Below, one piece after another: positions 34,018-40,907 of a stretch of DNA of 40,907 nt (position 1 is its first letter; the number at the start of each line of letters is the position of its first letter). This DNA is from Ignavibacteria bacterium (GTDB lineage Bacteria; Bacteroidota; Ignavibacteria; Tepidaquicellales; OLB5), in contig JAUQWQ010000073.1 in the NCBI GenBank assembly GCA_030835085.1, positions 1-40,907 on the forward strand, written 5' to 3'. A program made the position numbers and the translations under genes. The notes beneath the pieces were generated by a model, which saw nothing but the letters and a program-made list of their open reading frames with translations, did no database searches and was not told the origin of the DNA.

Positions 34018-35337
34018 ATGAATCCTGTAGAAATTATAAAAAAGAAGCGAAACGGAGAAATTTTAACAGAAGAAGAAATTAACTACTTCATTTCTCATTA
34101 TGTTAAGGGTAAAATACCTGATTACCAGAAATCAGCCCTGCTTATGACAATATATTTCAGGGGATTGAATGATGCTGAAACCCTTGGTTTTGTAAAAGCA
34201 TTCATAAATTCAGGTGAAAGGGTCAACCTTTCGCATATCAAAAAACCTAAGATTGATAAACACTCAACCGGGGGAGTGGGAGATAAAACTTCTATTATAC
34301 TTGCACCGCTGGTTGCATGTTTTGATGTTGTAGTGCCTATGATGTCGGGCAGGGGACTTGGACATACTGGCGGAACGCTTGATAAGCTGGAATCAATACC
34401 GGGATTTAATGTTCATTTAACTATCCCCGAGTTTATTGCCAATCTCGAAAAACTGAATGTTTCCATGATAGGACAAACCGATACACTTACTCCCGCAGAT
34501 AAAAAGATATATGCTTTGAGAGATGTTACTGCTACAGTAGAAAATGTCGGGTTAATAACGGCAAGTATCACCAGCAAGAAGATTGCCGAAGGCTCTGAAG
34601 GTATTGTATATGATGTGAAAGTAGGAAACGGCTCAACATTGCCAACTTACGATAAATCAAAAGAGCTGGCATCAAAATTACTTAAGACTTCCCGTGATTT
34701 CGGGCAGAAGGCAATTGCAATATTAACCGATATGAGCTCACCTCTTGGTTATGCAATAGGCAACTGGGTTGAAATAAAAGAATGCATTGAAATAATGAAT
34801 CCAAAGTTGGATAAGTCTCCTCTATCAAATGATCTGCTTGAAGTTACGCTGTACCTTGCCGGTGCAATGCTTATGCTTGCGGGGAAGTGTAAATCAATTG
34901 AAGAAGGCATGAAGTTATCTGAAGAAAAACTGGCAAATGGCGAGTGTTTTGAGAAATTCATTGCCCTTATTGAAATGCAGGGAGGTAATTCTGAACTTAT
35001 CAAATCACCTGAAAATTATCCGAAAGCGAAATTGAGCGATGCAATTACTGCTGATTCAGGCGGATATGTTGCAGAACTTGACGCATTGACATTCGGGCTG
35101 GCTGCTGTAAATCTGGGCTGCGGCAGAAAAACCGTTGAAGATAAAATTGATTATTCATCAGCAATTATACTGAATAAAAAGCTTGGTGATGAAGTTCAAC
35201 AAGGAGAAGTTATTTGCAGTGTACAGGGTGAAACGCAGTCACAGGTTGAATCAACCAAAGCAATGCTGTTAAAAGGCATCAAAATTTCTAAAGAAAAACC
35301 CGGAATAAAAGGACGCATTATTGAAGTCATTAATTAA
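34018..35337 (+). CDS. pdp: Pyrimidine-nucleoside phosphorylase
   Basis: Cytoplasmic salvage enzyme that splits thymidine/uridine with phosphate into base and (deoxy)ribose-1-phosphate. I start at ATG 34018 (MNPVEIIKKKRNGEILTEEE), matching the family's N-terminus; an in-frame GTG 72 bases upstream would add an untypical tail and place the promoter inside the gene. 439 aa. Signature segments: KHSTGGVGDKTSIILAPLVA (phosphate site), MSGRGLGHTGGTLDKLESIPGF, ITSKKIAEGSEGIVYDVKVG and the C-terminal lipoyl-like domain. Thymidine phosphorylase DeoA is the close alternative. The stop overlaps the following nuclease gene by 17 bases. Confidence 0.93.
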   Translation: MNPVEIIKKKRNGEILTEEEINYFISHYVKGKIPDYQKSALLMTIYFRGLNDAETLGFVKAFINSGERVNLSHIKKPKIDKHSTGGVGDKTSIILAPLVACFDVVVPMMSGRGLGHTGGTLDKLESIPGFNVHLTIPEFIANLEKLNVSMIGQTDTLTPADKKIYALRDVTATVENVGLITASITSKKIAEGSEGIVYDVKVGNGSTLPTYDKSKELASKLLKTSRDFGQKAIAILTDMSSPLGYAIGNWVEIKECIEIMNPKLDKSPLSNDLLEVTLYLAGAMLMLAGKCKSIEEGMKLSEEKLANGECFEKFIALIEMQGGNSELIKSPENYPKAKLSDAITADSGGYVAELDALTFGLAAVNLGCGRKTVEDKIDYSSAIILNKKLGDEVQQGEVICSVQGETQSQVESTKAMLLKGIKISKEKPGIKGRIIEVIN

Positions 35338-35917
35338 GCTAACCTTTAAAACTGTCTCCACAGTTGCAGTATTGGCATTACTGGCTTACTTTGGGTGGAA
35401 GTATATCATTCCAAAGCTCGACCAGAAGAACACAAAGGATAGCAAGTCATACCTTGTTAAAAAAGTTTTTGATGGTGATACCTTCGAGATTGAAATTGGC
35501 GGTAAAAGTGAAAAGGTAAGGATGCTGGGTATCGATACTCCCGAAAAATGGTCATCAGATAAATTTGACCGTGATTCCGAGAGAACCGGGAAAGATAAGG
35601 AAACAATTAAAAAACTCGGAACATTATCATCTGAATTTACTACAAGATTAATAGGCGGAAAAAAAGTTATACTGGAGCCTGATGCAAAAGGTGACGATAA
35701 GGATAAATACGGCAGGCTGCTGAGGTACGTATATCTGGAAGATGGAACATTTGTGAATCTTAAAATAGTTGAAGAAGGTTACGCCAACGCTTACAGGAAG
35801 TTCAATGTATCAAAACAAAATGAATTCATTGAAGCTGAAACCGAAGCCCGGGAAAAGAAGCGGGGGCTTTGGGGTGATGTTGATGGCCTGAAATACATGG
35901 ATTTACGTGATAAATAA
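35321..35917 (+). CDS. Membrane-anchored thermonuclease (SNase family)
   Basis: 198 aa. An N-terminal hydrophobic segment (about residues 8-30, VAVLALLAYFGWKYIIP) acts as signal or anchor, followed by a staphylococcal-nuclease-like domain. Its Ca2+ and catalytic residues are visible: DGDTFEI, VRMLGIDTPE (Arg and Asp), the Glu-containing SERTGKDKETIKK region, DKYGRLLRYVYLEDG (second Arg) and the C-terminal YANAYRKF and REKKRGLWGD. It starts at TTG inside the 3' end of pdp (17-base overlap), so translation is probably coupled. Together, an exported nuclease and a nucleoside phosphorylase suggest use of external nucleic acid as a nutrient. Confidence 0.87.
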   Translation: MKSLIKLTFKTVSTVAVLALLAYFGWKYIIPKLDQKNTKDSKSYLVKKVFDGDTFEIEIGGKSEKVRMLGIDTPEKWSSDKFDRDSERTGKDKETIKKLGTLSSEFTTRLIGGKKVILEPDAKGDDKDKYGRLLRYVYLEDGTFVNLKIVEEGYANAYRKFNVSKQNEFIEAETEAREKKRGLWGDVDGLKYMDLRDK

Positions 35918-35994
35918 ATCTTTTATAATTTAAGATATTTCATTATTTTTACATTATAAATTCCTAAAGGGGAAAACACAATCAAGGAGATAAT

Positions 35995-36390
35995 ATGAAC
36001 AAGGTTAAACTTTTCGCCGCTTTTGCTGTCTTATTTTTAGTGGTAGTATCCTGCTCCAAACTTCAGGATCTGACGGGCGGAGACAGGCTCTATTTCTGTG
36101 AGAAATACACAACAAAGGAAATAGGCGAAGGTACAAAATTTACTACCGGTACACTGACGGTTATGTTAAAGCTTTCCAAGCCAATAGGCGTTACATCAGT
36201 TGACGTAAATGTAACCGATGTTGCAACAGGAAAGGCGGTTGAAACATTCCCGTTCACAGTACAGTCAAGCTGGGATTATATCCACTTTGATGATGTTGAG
36301 TTCAAAGAGCCCGGCAAGTACAAAGTAAGCTGTTTAAAGAAAGACGGTACGGTAATTGCAACAAACGAAGTGGAAATTACAGCTAAATAA
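35995..36390 (+). CDS. Lipoprotein of unknown function
   Basis: 131 aa. Lipoprotein signal peptide with lipobox VVSC (Cys about 20): MNKVKLFAAFAVLFLVVVSC. The mature part is a small beta sandwich-like domain (GTLTVMLKLSKPIGVTSVDVNVTDV, ETFPFTVQSSWDYIHFDDVEF, GKYKVSCLKKDGTVIATNEVEI), with two further Cys that could pair. It has a good ribosome binding site (AAGGAG, 8 bases before ATG) and its own terminator, so it is a single-gene unit. Family not recognised. Confidence 0.7.
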   Translation: MNKVKLFAAFAVLFLVVVSCSKLQDLTGGDRLYFCEKYTTKEIGEGTKFTTGTLTVMLKLSKPIGVTSVDVNVTDVATGKAVETFPFTVQSSWDYIHFDDVEFKEPGKYKVSCLKKDGTVIATNEVEITAK

Positions 36391-36412
36391 TTATTTTTCC
36401 ATATCAACATAT

Positions 36413-36441
36413 ACGGGCATAATTTTTATGCCCGTTTTTTA
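36413..36441 (+). terminator. Intrinsic terminator
   Basis: Arms ACGGGCATAA and TTATGCCCGT around TTT, followed by TTTTTATTT. It ends the lipoprotein gene (stop at 36390) before the outer-membrane protein gene at 36456. Confidence 0.88.
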
Positions 36442-36455
36442 TTTATTATAATACA

Positions 36456-37319
36456 ATGAAAACATTCAACAGGTTTATGCTGGTAACATTGTTAATTACA
36501 CTCTTAAGCTCAAATGTTTTCAGCCAGCGAAGGGGAGGGAACAAACTGCTGGATATTCTGGGGCAGACTGCTTATTCGTACCTGCTCAGCGCAAACAGGC
36601 CTGGCTATGGTGTAGACGCGTTCACTATGGAAAAAGGGAAGACTTCATTATCTCTTGGTATATCCTATGGTGATGAAGTAATTGATGTTCCCGTTTCCTT
36701 AAGTTATGGTTTAACCGATAATTTTGAGTTATCAGCGGGCCTCTCATCATATACTGAATCGTATAATTTTTCAGGCAGTAAAATAAGCGGAATAGGTGAT
36801 TCATACCTTGGTGTTAAATACTCATTTCTGGAATCAGATTATTTTATATACGGAGTGCAGGGGATAATCAAAATACCGACGGCCAGTTCAAGCAAGGAGC
36901 TGGGCACGGGCAAGGTTGATCTGTATTTTGGCCTGGCACAGGGATTTGTAAAGGGTAACTTCGGGTATGACCTTAGCCTTGAAGTGAACTTACTTCAGCG
37001 AAGGGACTTCCCAAATACAAAAAAATATCCTGCGATAATTCAGAATCAGATAGACAGCGCTAAGAGCGGTTATGATTACAAGTTTGAGCCTGAAATTGTA
37101 ATTTCAGGCGGTCCCTCTGTTGATATCTCTAAAAAGATCTCAATGTATGCCGGTTATTCATTTTCAAGAAATACCAGGCTTAATTATAACTCACACAGCA
37201 TATATAGCGGCATAGGCTTTGTACTTTCCAAAAAGATCGGCATGTCACTCGGGGGTTCTTACGGACTCGAAGAAGCGGGAACATTGGGAATATCGGGCGG
37301 GCTGAATTTTTCATTCTGA
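36456..37319 (+). CDS. Outer-membrane beta-barrel protein
   Basis: 287 aa. Signal peptide MKTFNRFMLVTLLITLLSSNVFSQ. The rest is a run of amphipathic strands (KTSLSLGISYGDEV, VPVSLSYGLTDNFELSAGLSSY, SYLGVKYSFLESDYFIYGVQGIIKIP, KVDLYFGLAQGF, GYDLSLEVNLLQ, ISMYAGYSFSRN, SGIGFVLSKKIGMSLGGSYG, LGISGGLNFSF). It ends in Phe, the usual C-terminal signal for outer-membrane insertion. Layout resembles the MetA-pathway/transporter-like barrels of about 12 strands. Substrate unknown. No T9SS domain. Confidence 0.75.
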   Translation: MKTFNRFMLVTLLITLLSSNVFSQRRGGNKLLDILGQTAYSYLLSANRPGYGVDAFTMEKGKTSLSLGISYGDEVIDVPVSLSYGLTDNFELSAGLSSYTESYNFSGSKISGIGDSYLGVKYSFLESDYFIYGVQGIIKIPTASSSKELGTGKVDLYFGLAQGFVKGNFGYDLSLEVNLLQRRDFPNTKKYPAIIQNQIDSAKSGYDYKFEPEIVISGGPSVDISKKISMYAGYSFSRNTRLNYNSHSIYSGIGFVLSKKIGMSLGGSYGLEEAGTLGISGGLNFSF

Positions 37320-37408
37320 AAATACTTATTTTGTGCAAAACTTTTATACCTTAATTGGAATTTATTGTTTTAATGAACTTCATTCATCCTCAATCATAGT
37401 AAATTAAA

Positions 37409-37750
37409 ATGCAGCCATATTTGACAATTGCACTTCTGCTTGTATCCAATATTTTTATGAATTTTGCATGGTACGGTCACCTGAAAAACCGGGCAATGCC
37501 TTTGTATCTGGCCATACTGTTAAGCTGGGGTATCGCATTTTTCGAGTATTCATTAACCGTTCCGGCAAACCGAATCGGGGCTGAAGTTTTCAGCCTTTTC
37601 CAGCTTAAAATAATGCAGGAAATAATTACAATTATTGTATTTGTGGTAATTGCGGTATTCTATTTTCACGAGAAGCTGAAATGGAATTACCTGGCAGGCT
37701 TTGCCTGCATATTGCTTGCAGTATTCTTTGTTTTCTATGAATGGAAGTAG
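37409..37750 (+). CDS. DUF486 / DMT-like small membrane protein
   Basis: 113 aa with four hydrophobic helices and very short loops. The pattern (N-terminal LLLVSNIFMNFAWYGHLK, the central SWGIAFFEYSLTVPANRIG, then FQLKIMQEIITIIVFVVIAVFYFHEKLKWNY) is that of the DUF486 family, distantly related to small multidrug-resistance-type transporters of the DMT superfamily. Function of the family is not established. Stands alone between the barrel gene and the ParB-like gene. Confidence 0.85.
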   Translation: MQPYLTIALLLVSNIFMNFAWYGHLKNRAMPLYLAILLSWGIAFFEYSLTVPANRIGAEVFSLFQLKIMQEIITIIVFVVIAVFYFHEKLKWNYLAGFACILLAVFFVFYEWK

Positions 37751-37852
37751 ATAATCCGGCTTATACCTCTGATTTTCTGGTATAATTCTTTATACAGAAA
37801 ACAATGATTATGTTAGTTATATTGCATTTTTATATTTAACCGATCAAAAAAT

Positions 37853-38674
37853 ATGTCCATCCTCGCCGGGGAGAAGTTTGAGCTCAAACTTTTGCCTTCA
37901 AATACTGTTGCACTGCATGAAGAATGCGAAGATAACCGCTCAGGAAGGCTGATAGAGCGGTTTAACGATGAAAATGTACTTTATAACCCGTTAATTGTTG
38001 CTTACGTTAATGATAAATATATATTAATAGATGGCGCTAACAGGTTTGAAGCTTTAAGGCAAATTGGTTGTAAAGCAATACTTGCGCAACTGGTTGACTA
38101 TACCAGCAGCAATGTGGTCTTAAAATCATGGTACCATTTTGTAAGCTTTATGACCATCAAAGAGCTTGAGCTTTTCTGCATTGAAAGCGGTATGACATTT
38201 AAGATGCTGCTGAAAAAGCGAAAGCCCGAAAGCAATAATGAGCTTATCGTTCTTTCAACAGACGGATGTGCAGCATCTATAATGTTAAGCGAAGTTCTGG
38301 AGGCAAGGCTTGCTGCACTATCACTTCTCAACAGGTATTATGAACGCAATTATACTTATACCAGGATTGACAGCGATACTGATATTGCCGATATAAGTGC
38401 TCTCTCGCCTGATGACGGACTGCTCTTTGTATTTCCGGATCTTGCAAAGGAAGATATAATTGCAATTGCAGATCTGAAGCAGAAGCTGCCTGCGGGTATA
38501 TCAAGACACATGATACCGAACAGGGTTCTGCATATCAAAATACTTGTTGATGCGCTGAAAACCGATGAAAATATTGATAAACGTAATATTGAGCTTGATA
38601 AATACATACAGCATAAAATTGATTCCAAAAAAGTGAGACTTTACAGAGAGCCGATACTTGTATTTGATGAATAG
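37853..38674 (+). CDS. ParB/Srx-fold protein, possible small-molecule kinase-like
   Basis: 273 aa. Residues of about 10-85 match the ParB/sulfiredoxin fold: LLPSNTVALHEECEDNR, then the run NPLIVAYVNDKYILIDGANRFEALRQIGCKAILAQLV, whose DGxNR(F/Y) box binds nucleotide in this fold. The rest (to about 270) has no helix-turn-helix or ParB DNA-binding segment that I recognise, and no parA is nearby. A single-domain ParB fold followed by an alpha/beta region, at about 250-270 aa, is the layout of the free-serine kinases SbnI and archaeal SerK, so a kinase role is a reasonable alternative to DNA partitioning. Identity is uncertain. Confidence 0.65.
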   Translation: MSILAGEKFELKLLPSNTVALHEECEDNRSGRLIERFNDENVLYNPLIVAYVNDKYILIDGANRFEALRQIGCKAILAQLVDYTSSNVVLKSWYHFVSFMTIKELELFCIESGMTFKMLLKKRKPESNNELIVLSTDGCAASIMLSEVLEARLAALSLLNRYYERNYTYTRIDSDTDIADISALSPDDGLLFVFPDLAKEDIIAIADLKQKLPAGISRHMIPNRVLHIKILVDALKTDENIDKRNIELDKYIQHKIDSKKVRLYREPILVFDE

Positions 38675-38686
38675 TTTTTATCTTTG
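38658..38686 (+). promoter_or_regulatory. Promoter of LolC/E-family gene, TTG-N18-TATCTTTG
   Basis: TTG (38658-38660) and TATCTTTG (38679-38686, full TAnnTTTG match) are 18 bases apart. The element overlaps the last codons and stop of the ParB-like gene. It leaves a leader of about 25 bases before the ATG at 38714. Confidence 0.5.
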
Positions 38687-38713
38687 AACTTATAATAGTA
38701 ATATAATAATTTG

Positions 38714-39940
38714 ATGTTCGAAAGATTCATTGCGGGAAGATACCTCCTTTCAAAAAGGAAAGTACAGTTTATAACTGTTATAACTTTCATTTCCGTATTA
38801 GGCTTGACAGTCGGCGTTACCGCGCTTTTGGTAATGCTTTCAGTGTTTAACGGTTTCAATAAATTCCAGCTTGATACACTCACTGGGTTTGATCCGCATT
38901 TAAGAGTTGAAGCTGACTCCGGTAAAACAGTTGAAGATTATAATACCCTTATCAACAGAATTTCATCGGAAACAAATGTTACTGAAATTGCTCCATTCAC
39001 AATTAATAAAGGTGTAATATCCACAAAAAAGAATAACATAGTTGCTTTTGTTAAGGGAGTTGATGATAAAAAAATATCGGGCCTCTCAGATGTAAAAGAA
39101 AAAACTCACCTTGGTGATTTTGAATTCAGAGATAACGATGAGTTTGGGGGAATTGTGCTTGGCAACAGCCTGGCAGCCAAGCTGGAAGCAAGAGTGCTTG
39201 ATACAATTACTGTAATGAGTCCAGTAGGGATGGAAAAAGCACTGACCCAAATAGTAACCCCAAAAACACAAAAGTTTATTGTTCGGGGAATATTTGACGC
39301 TAATAACCGTGATTATGATAAGCTGTATTCATTTATATCTGTTCCAAAATCACAGAGTCTGTATGACCTTAAGAATTCCGTTAACGGTGTTGAGTTCAGA
39401 ATTGAAGATCTGGATAACTCGGAGAATGTAAAAGAAAAGCTGCTTGGCACACTTGGCGCGGGCTATAAGATAAATACATGGTATAATATGCATGAGGACC
39501 TTTATTCCGTTATGAAAGTCGAACGCTGGACTGCATTTATAGTGCTTTCGCTAATCATTGCTGTTGCATCATTCAGTATAGTAGGCTCGCTTACTATGAC
39601 GGTCATTGAAAAAAAGCGTGATATCGGGATACTCAAAGCAATGGGCACAAAGAATTCCGGCATAATGAAGATATTTATGTTTGAAGGTATTTTAATAGGA
39701 ATTTATGGTACAATACTGGGCTCAATATTCGGACTGGCCATTTGTTTGGCACAAATAAATTTCAAATTCTACCCGCTGGATGGAATGGTGTATTCAATTG
39801 ACGCATTGCCGATAGATATACGATACACAGATTTTATTTATGTGGCAATTTGTGCATTATTGATTTCAGTTGCTGCATCGCTTTACCCGGCACTGCGTGC
39901 CGCAAGACAAGAACCGATCAAGGCGATCCGGTGGGAATAA
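38714..39940 (+). CDS. Lipoprotein-releasing permease, LolC/LolE family
   Basis: Inner-membrane permease that, with the ATPase LolD, releases lipoproteins from the inner membrane for sorting to the outer membrane. I start at ATG 38714 rather than the TTG directly before it (408 aa). The first helix (about residues 20-45, VITFISVLGLTVGVTALLVMLSVFNGF) and its conserved cytoplasmic start (FIAGRYLLSKRK) are LolC/E-like. A large periplasmic MacB-like domain follows (about 50-265), then three helices with the typical MTVIEKKRDIGILKAMG coupling loop. The C-terminus is PALRAARQEPIKAIRWE. A single permease plus LolD would form a homodimeric LolC/E complex, common outside Proteobacteria. LolD follows after 104 bases. 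Confidence 0.9.
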   Translation: MFERFIAGRYLLSKRKVQFITVITFISVLGLTVGVTALLVMLSVFNGFNKFQLDTLTGFDPHLRVEADSGKTVEDYNTLINRISSETNVTEIAPFTINKGVISTKKNNIVAFVKGVDDKKISGLSDVKEKTHLGDFEFRDNDEFGGIVLGNSLAAKLEARVLDTITVMSPVGMEKALTQIVTPKTQKFIVRGIFDANNRDYDKLYSFISVPKSQSLYDLKNSVNGVEFRIEDLDNSENVKEKLLGTLGAGYKINTWYNMHEDLYSVMKVERWTAFIVLSLIIAVASFSIVGSLTMTVIEKKRDIGILKAMGTKNSGIMKIFMFEGILIGIYGTILGSIFGLAICLAQINFKFYPLDGMVYSIDALPIDIRYTDFIYVAICALLISVAASLYPALRAARQEPIKAIRWE

Positions 39941-39967
39941 ATTTTTTTAGTATTGATTTTCCGTCAA

Positions 39968-39992
39968 AGGTGTCAGGCAAGCCATGACACCT
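39968..39992. repeat. Palindrome between the permease gene and lolD
   Basis: Arms AGGTGTCA (39968-39975) and TGACACCT (39985-39992), with an inner GGC-AA-GCC that nearly continues the stem (one bulged A). No T-run. It lies within the presumed operon, so it may adjust relative expression or belong to the dispersed palindrome family. Confidence 0.65.
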
Positions 39993-40044
39993 ACAGTTTC
40001 GAAATTTAACAGTTCAAAACAAGCAGATTTAAAATGAAATAATA

Positions 40045-40734
40045 TTGGATACAGCAAGAAAAGTAATAATTAAGACTACAGGATTAACCAAGGAGTACCA
40101 GGTATCAAAGACCGAAAAGCTGAAAGTGCTGAAGGGGATCTATACTGAAATATTTGAAGGGGAAATTGTAACTATAGTCGGACCCTCAGGGGCGGGCAAA
40201 AGTACGCTTTTGCATATTATGGGTACGCTTGATAAACCCTCTGAAGGCAGCGTAATTTTTGACGGCGAAGACGTCTTCCGTTTAAGCAGCAATGATCTGG
40301 CAAGGTTCAGGAATACACGTATTGGTTTCGTGTTCCAGTTCCACCACCTGCTTCCCGAATTCAGCGCCATTGAAAATGTCTGCCTTGCCGCAATGATCGC
40401 CGGCAAATCAATGAAGCAGGCTGAGCCAAAGGCTAAGGAACTGCTCACCGAAGTAGGACTTGGCAGCAGGCTTGAGCACAAGCCGTCGGAGCTCTCAGGC
40501 GGTGAGGCGCAAAGAGTGGCTATCGCCAGAGCGCTCATTAATTCACCCAAGGTAATATTGGCAGATGAGCCTACAGGTAACCTGGATACTAAAAACAGTG
40601 ATGAAGTGATGCACCTTATATTTGACCTGCGCAAGAAGTATAACCAGACATTTGTAATAGTAACGCATAATGAAAAATTCGCTGAAATGACTGACCGCAC
40701 GCTGAAAATGATAGATGGTGTTATTCAGGTTTAA
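40045..40734 (+). CDS. lolD: Lipoprotein-releasing ABC transporter ATPase LolD
   Basis: Cytoplasmic ATPase partner of the LolC/E permease just upstream. 229 aa. Walker A GPSGAGKST, Q-loop FVFQFHHLLPEF (the FQFHHLLPEFSA(I/L)ENV run is a LolD hallmark), signature LSGGEAQRVAIARAL, Walker B VILADEPTGNLD and switch His VTHNE. Translation begins at TTG 40045; the only nearby ATG (40034) runs into a stop at once. Macrolide exporter MacB-type ATPases are similar, but the PEF motif and the neighbour favour LolD. Confidence 0.92.
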   Translation: MDTARKVIIKTTGLTKEYQVSKTEKLKVLKGIYTEIFEGEIVTIVGPSGAGKSTLLHIMGTLDKPSEGSVIFDGEDVFRLSSNDLARFRNTRIGFVFQFHHLLPEFSAIENVCLAAMIAGKSMKQAEPKAKELLTEVGLGSRLEHKPSELSGGEAQRVAIARALINSPKVILADEPTGNLDTKNSDEVMHLIFDLRKKYNQTFVIVTHNEKFAEMTDRTLKMIDGVIQV

Positions 40735-40782
40735 TCCAGTAACGCATTATAGCATTAAATTAAATTTACTAAAACACATTAA

Positions 40783-40907
40783 TTGAAAAGAAATAATCTA
40801 CATATTATAGCTTTCTTAATATTTCTCTTTTCAATTAATATCATTTCCTTTGCACAGGATACTAATAAGCCCGTTATTAAACCTGTTGACCCCAAAGATA
40901 CCGTCTA
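40783..40907 (+). CDS. Start of an exported protein, cut by window
   Basis: The last 125 bases are open from a TTG at 40783, which directly follows an in-frame TAA, so TTG is the first possible start. The first 41 codons give a typical signal peptide (LKRNNLHIIAFLIFLFSINIISFAQ, with a cut likely after SFA), then a Lys/Pro/Asp-rich segment DTNKPVIKPVDPKD. This kind of Pro-rich beginning is common in outer-membrane proteins of this group. The product cannot be named from this fragment. It is the third TTG start in this part of the window. Confidence 0.6.
   Translation, partial: MKRNNLHIIAFLIFLFSINIISFAQDTNKPVIKPVDPKDTV

Noticed and set aside
37853-38674. Chromosome-partitioning ParB
   Set aside because: No helix-turn-helix region recognised, no parA next door and only the small Srx-like part matches.
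39968-39992. Terminator between the LolC/E-family gene and lolD
   Set aside because: No T-run after the stem, and the two genes function together.
40140-40700. 186-codon minus-strand frame inside lolD
   Set aside because: Antisense to Walker and signature motifs of lolD; low-complexity Ser/Leu content and no support of its own.

Overview
The window looks like a chromosomal segment from a member of the Ignavibacteria (Bacteroidota/Chlorobi group). Three things suggest this. Eight secreted proteins end in the type IX secretion (T9SS) C-terminal sorting domain, with the class-typical QNYPNPFNPxTxI motif and a terminal KKMxLxK. Several genes have a Bacteroidota-type -7 box, TAnnTTTG. The housekeeping set (ClpC with a UVR motif, HemW, LepA, Hc1-like histone, two-subunit Sdh anchor, FeoAB, LolC/E-LolD) fits such a cell. 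No rRNA, tRNA, CRISPR array, integrase or transposase gene was seen.

Layout. 1-2.1 kb: 3' part of clpC. 2.1-2.4 kb: gene-free stretch holding six different short palindromes. 2.4-12.5 kb (minus strand): hemW, two signal peptidase I genes and lepA; then an Hc1-like protein, sdhD, sdhC and ftsX; then an unknown exported protein and an SSS-family symporter. 12.6-27.8 kb (plus strand): a block of secreted proteins. It has four tandem paralogues of about 725 aa with Asp-box/Ycf48-like repeats, an M28 peptidase with a P-domain, a small beta-barrel protein, a second M28 peptidase and a seven-repeat propeller; all except the barrel carry a T9SS sorting domain. 27.8-33.8 kb: two small exported unknowns, the ferrous iron operon feoAB (minus) and a T9SS-sorted metzincin protease (minus). 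34.0-40.9 kb (plus): pyrimidine-nucleoside phosphorylase overlapping a membrane-anchored nuclease, a lipoprotein, an outer-membrane barrel, a DUF486 membrane protein, a ParB/Srx-fold protein, a LolC/E permease, lolD and the start of another exported protein.

How they work together. The centre of the window is a T9SS cargo locus: repeat-propeller surface proteins plus three secreted metallopeptidases, suited to binding and digesting extracellular protein. The two signal peptidases would serve its heavy Sec export load, and LolCD handles lipoproteins. None of the T9SS machinery itself is here.

Most notable structure outside genes: (1) families of short hairpins whose core is kept while flanks change in a self-complementary way; (2) a roughly 50-nt two-hairpin element, with a base-pair-preserving change, directly after two different T9SS metallopeptidase genes; (3) a promoter cassette repeated with exact spacing before three of the four tandem paralogues; (4) a perfect palindrome filling the promoter spacer of feoAB. 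All calls come from reading the sequence; no database search was run.
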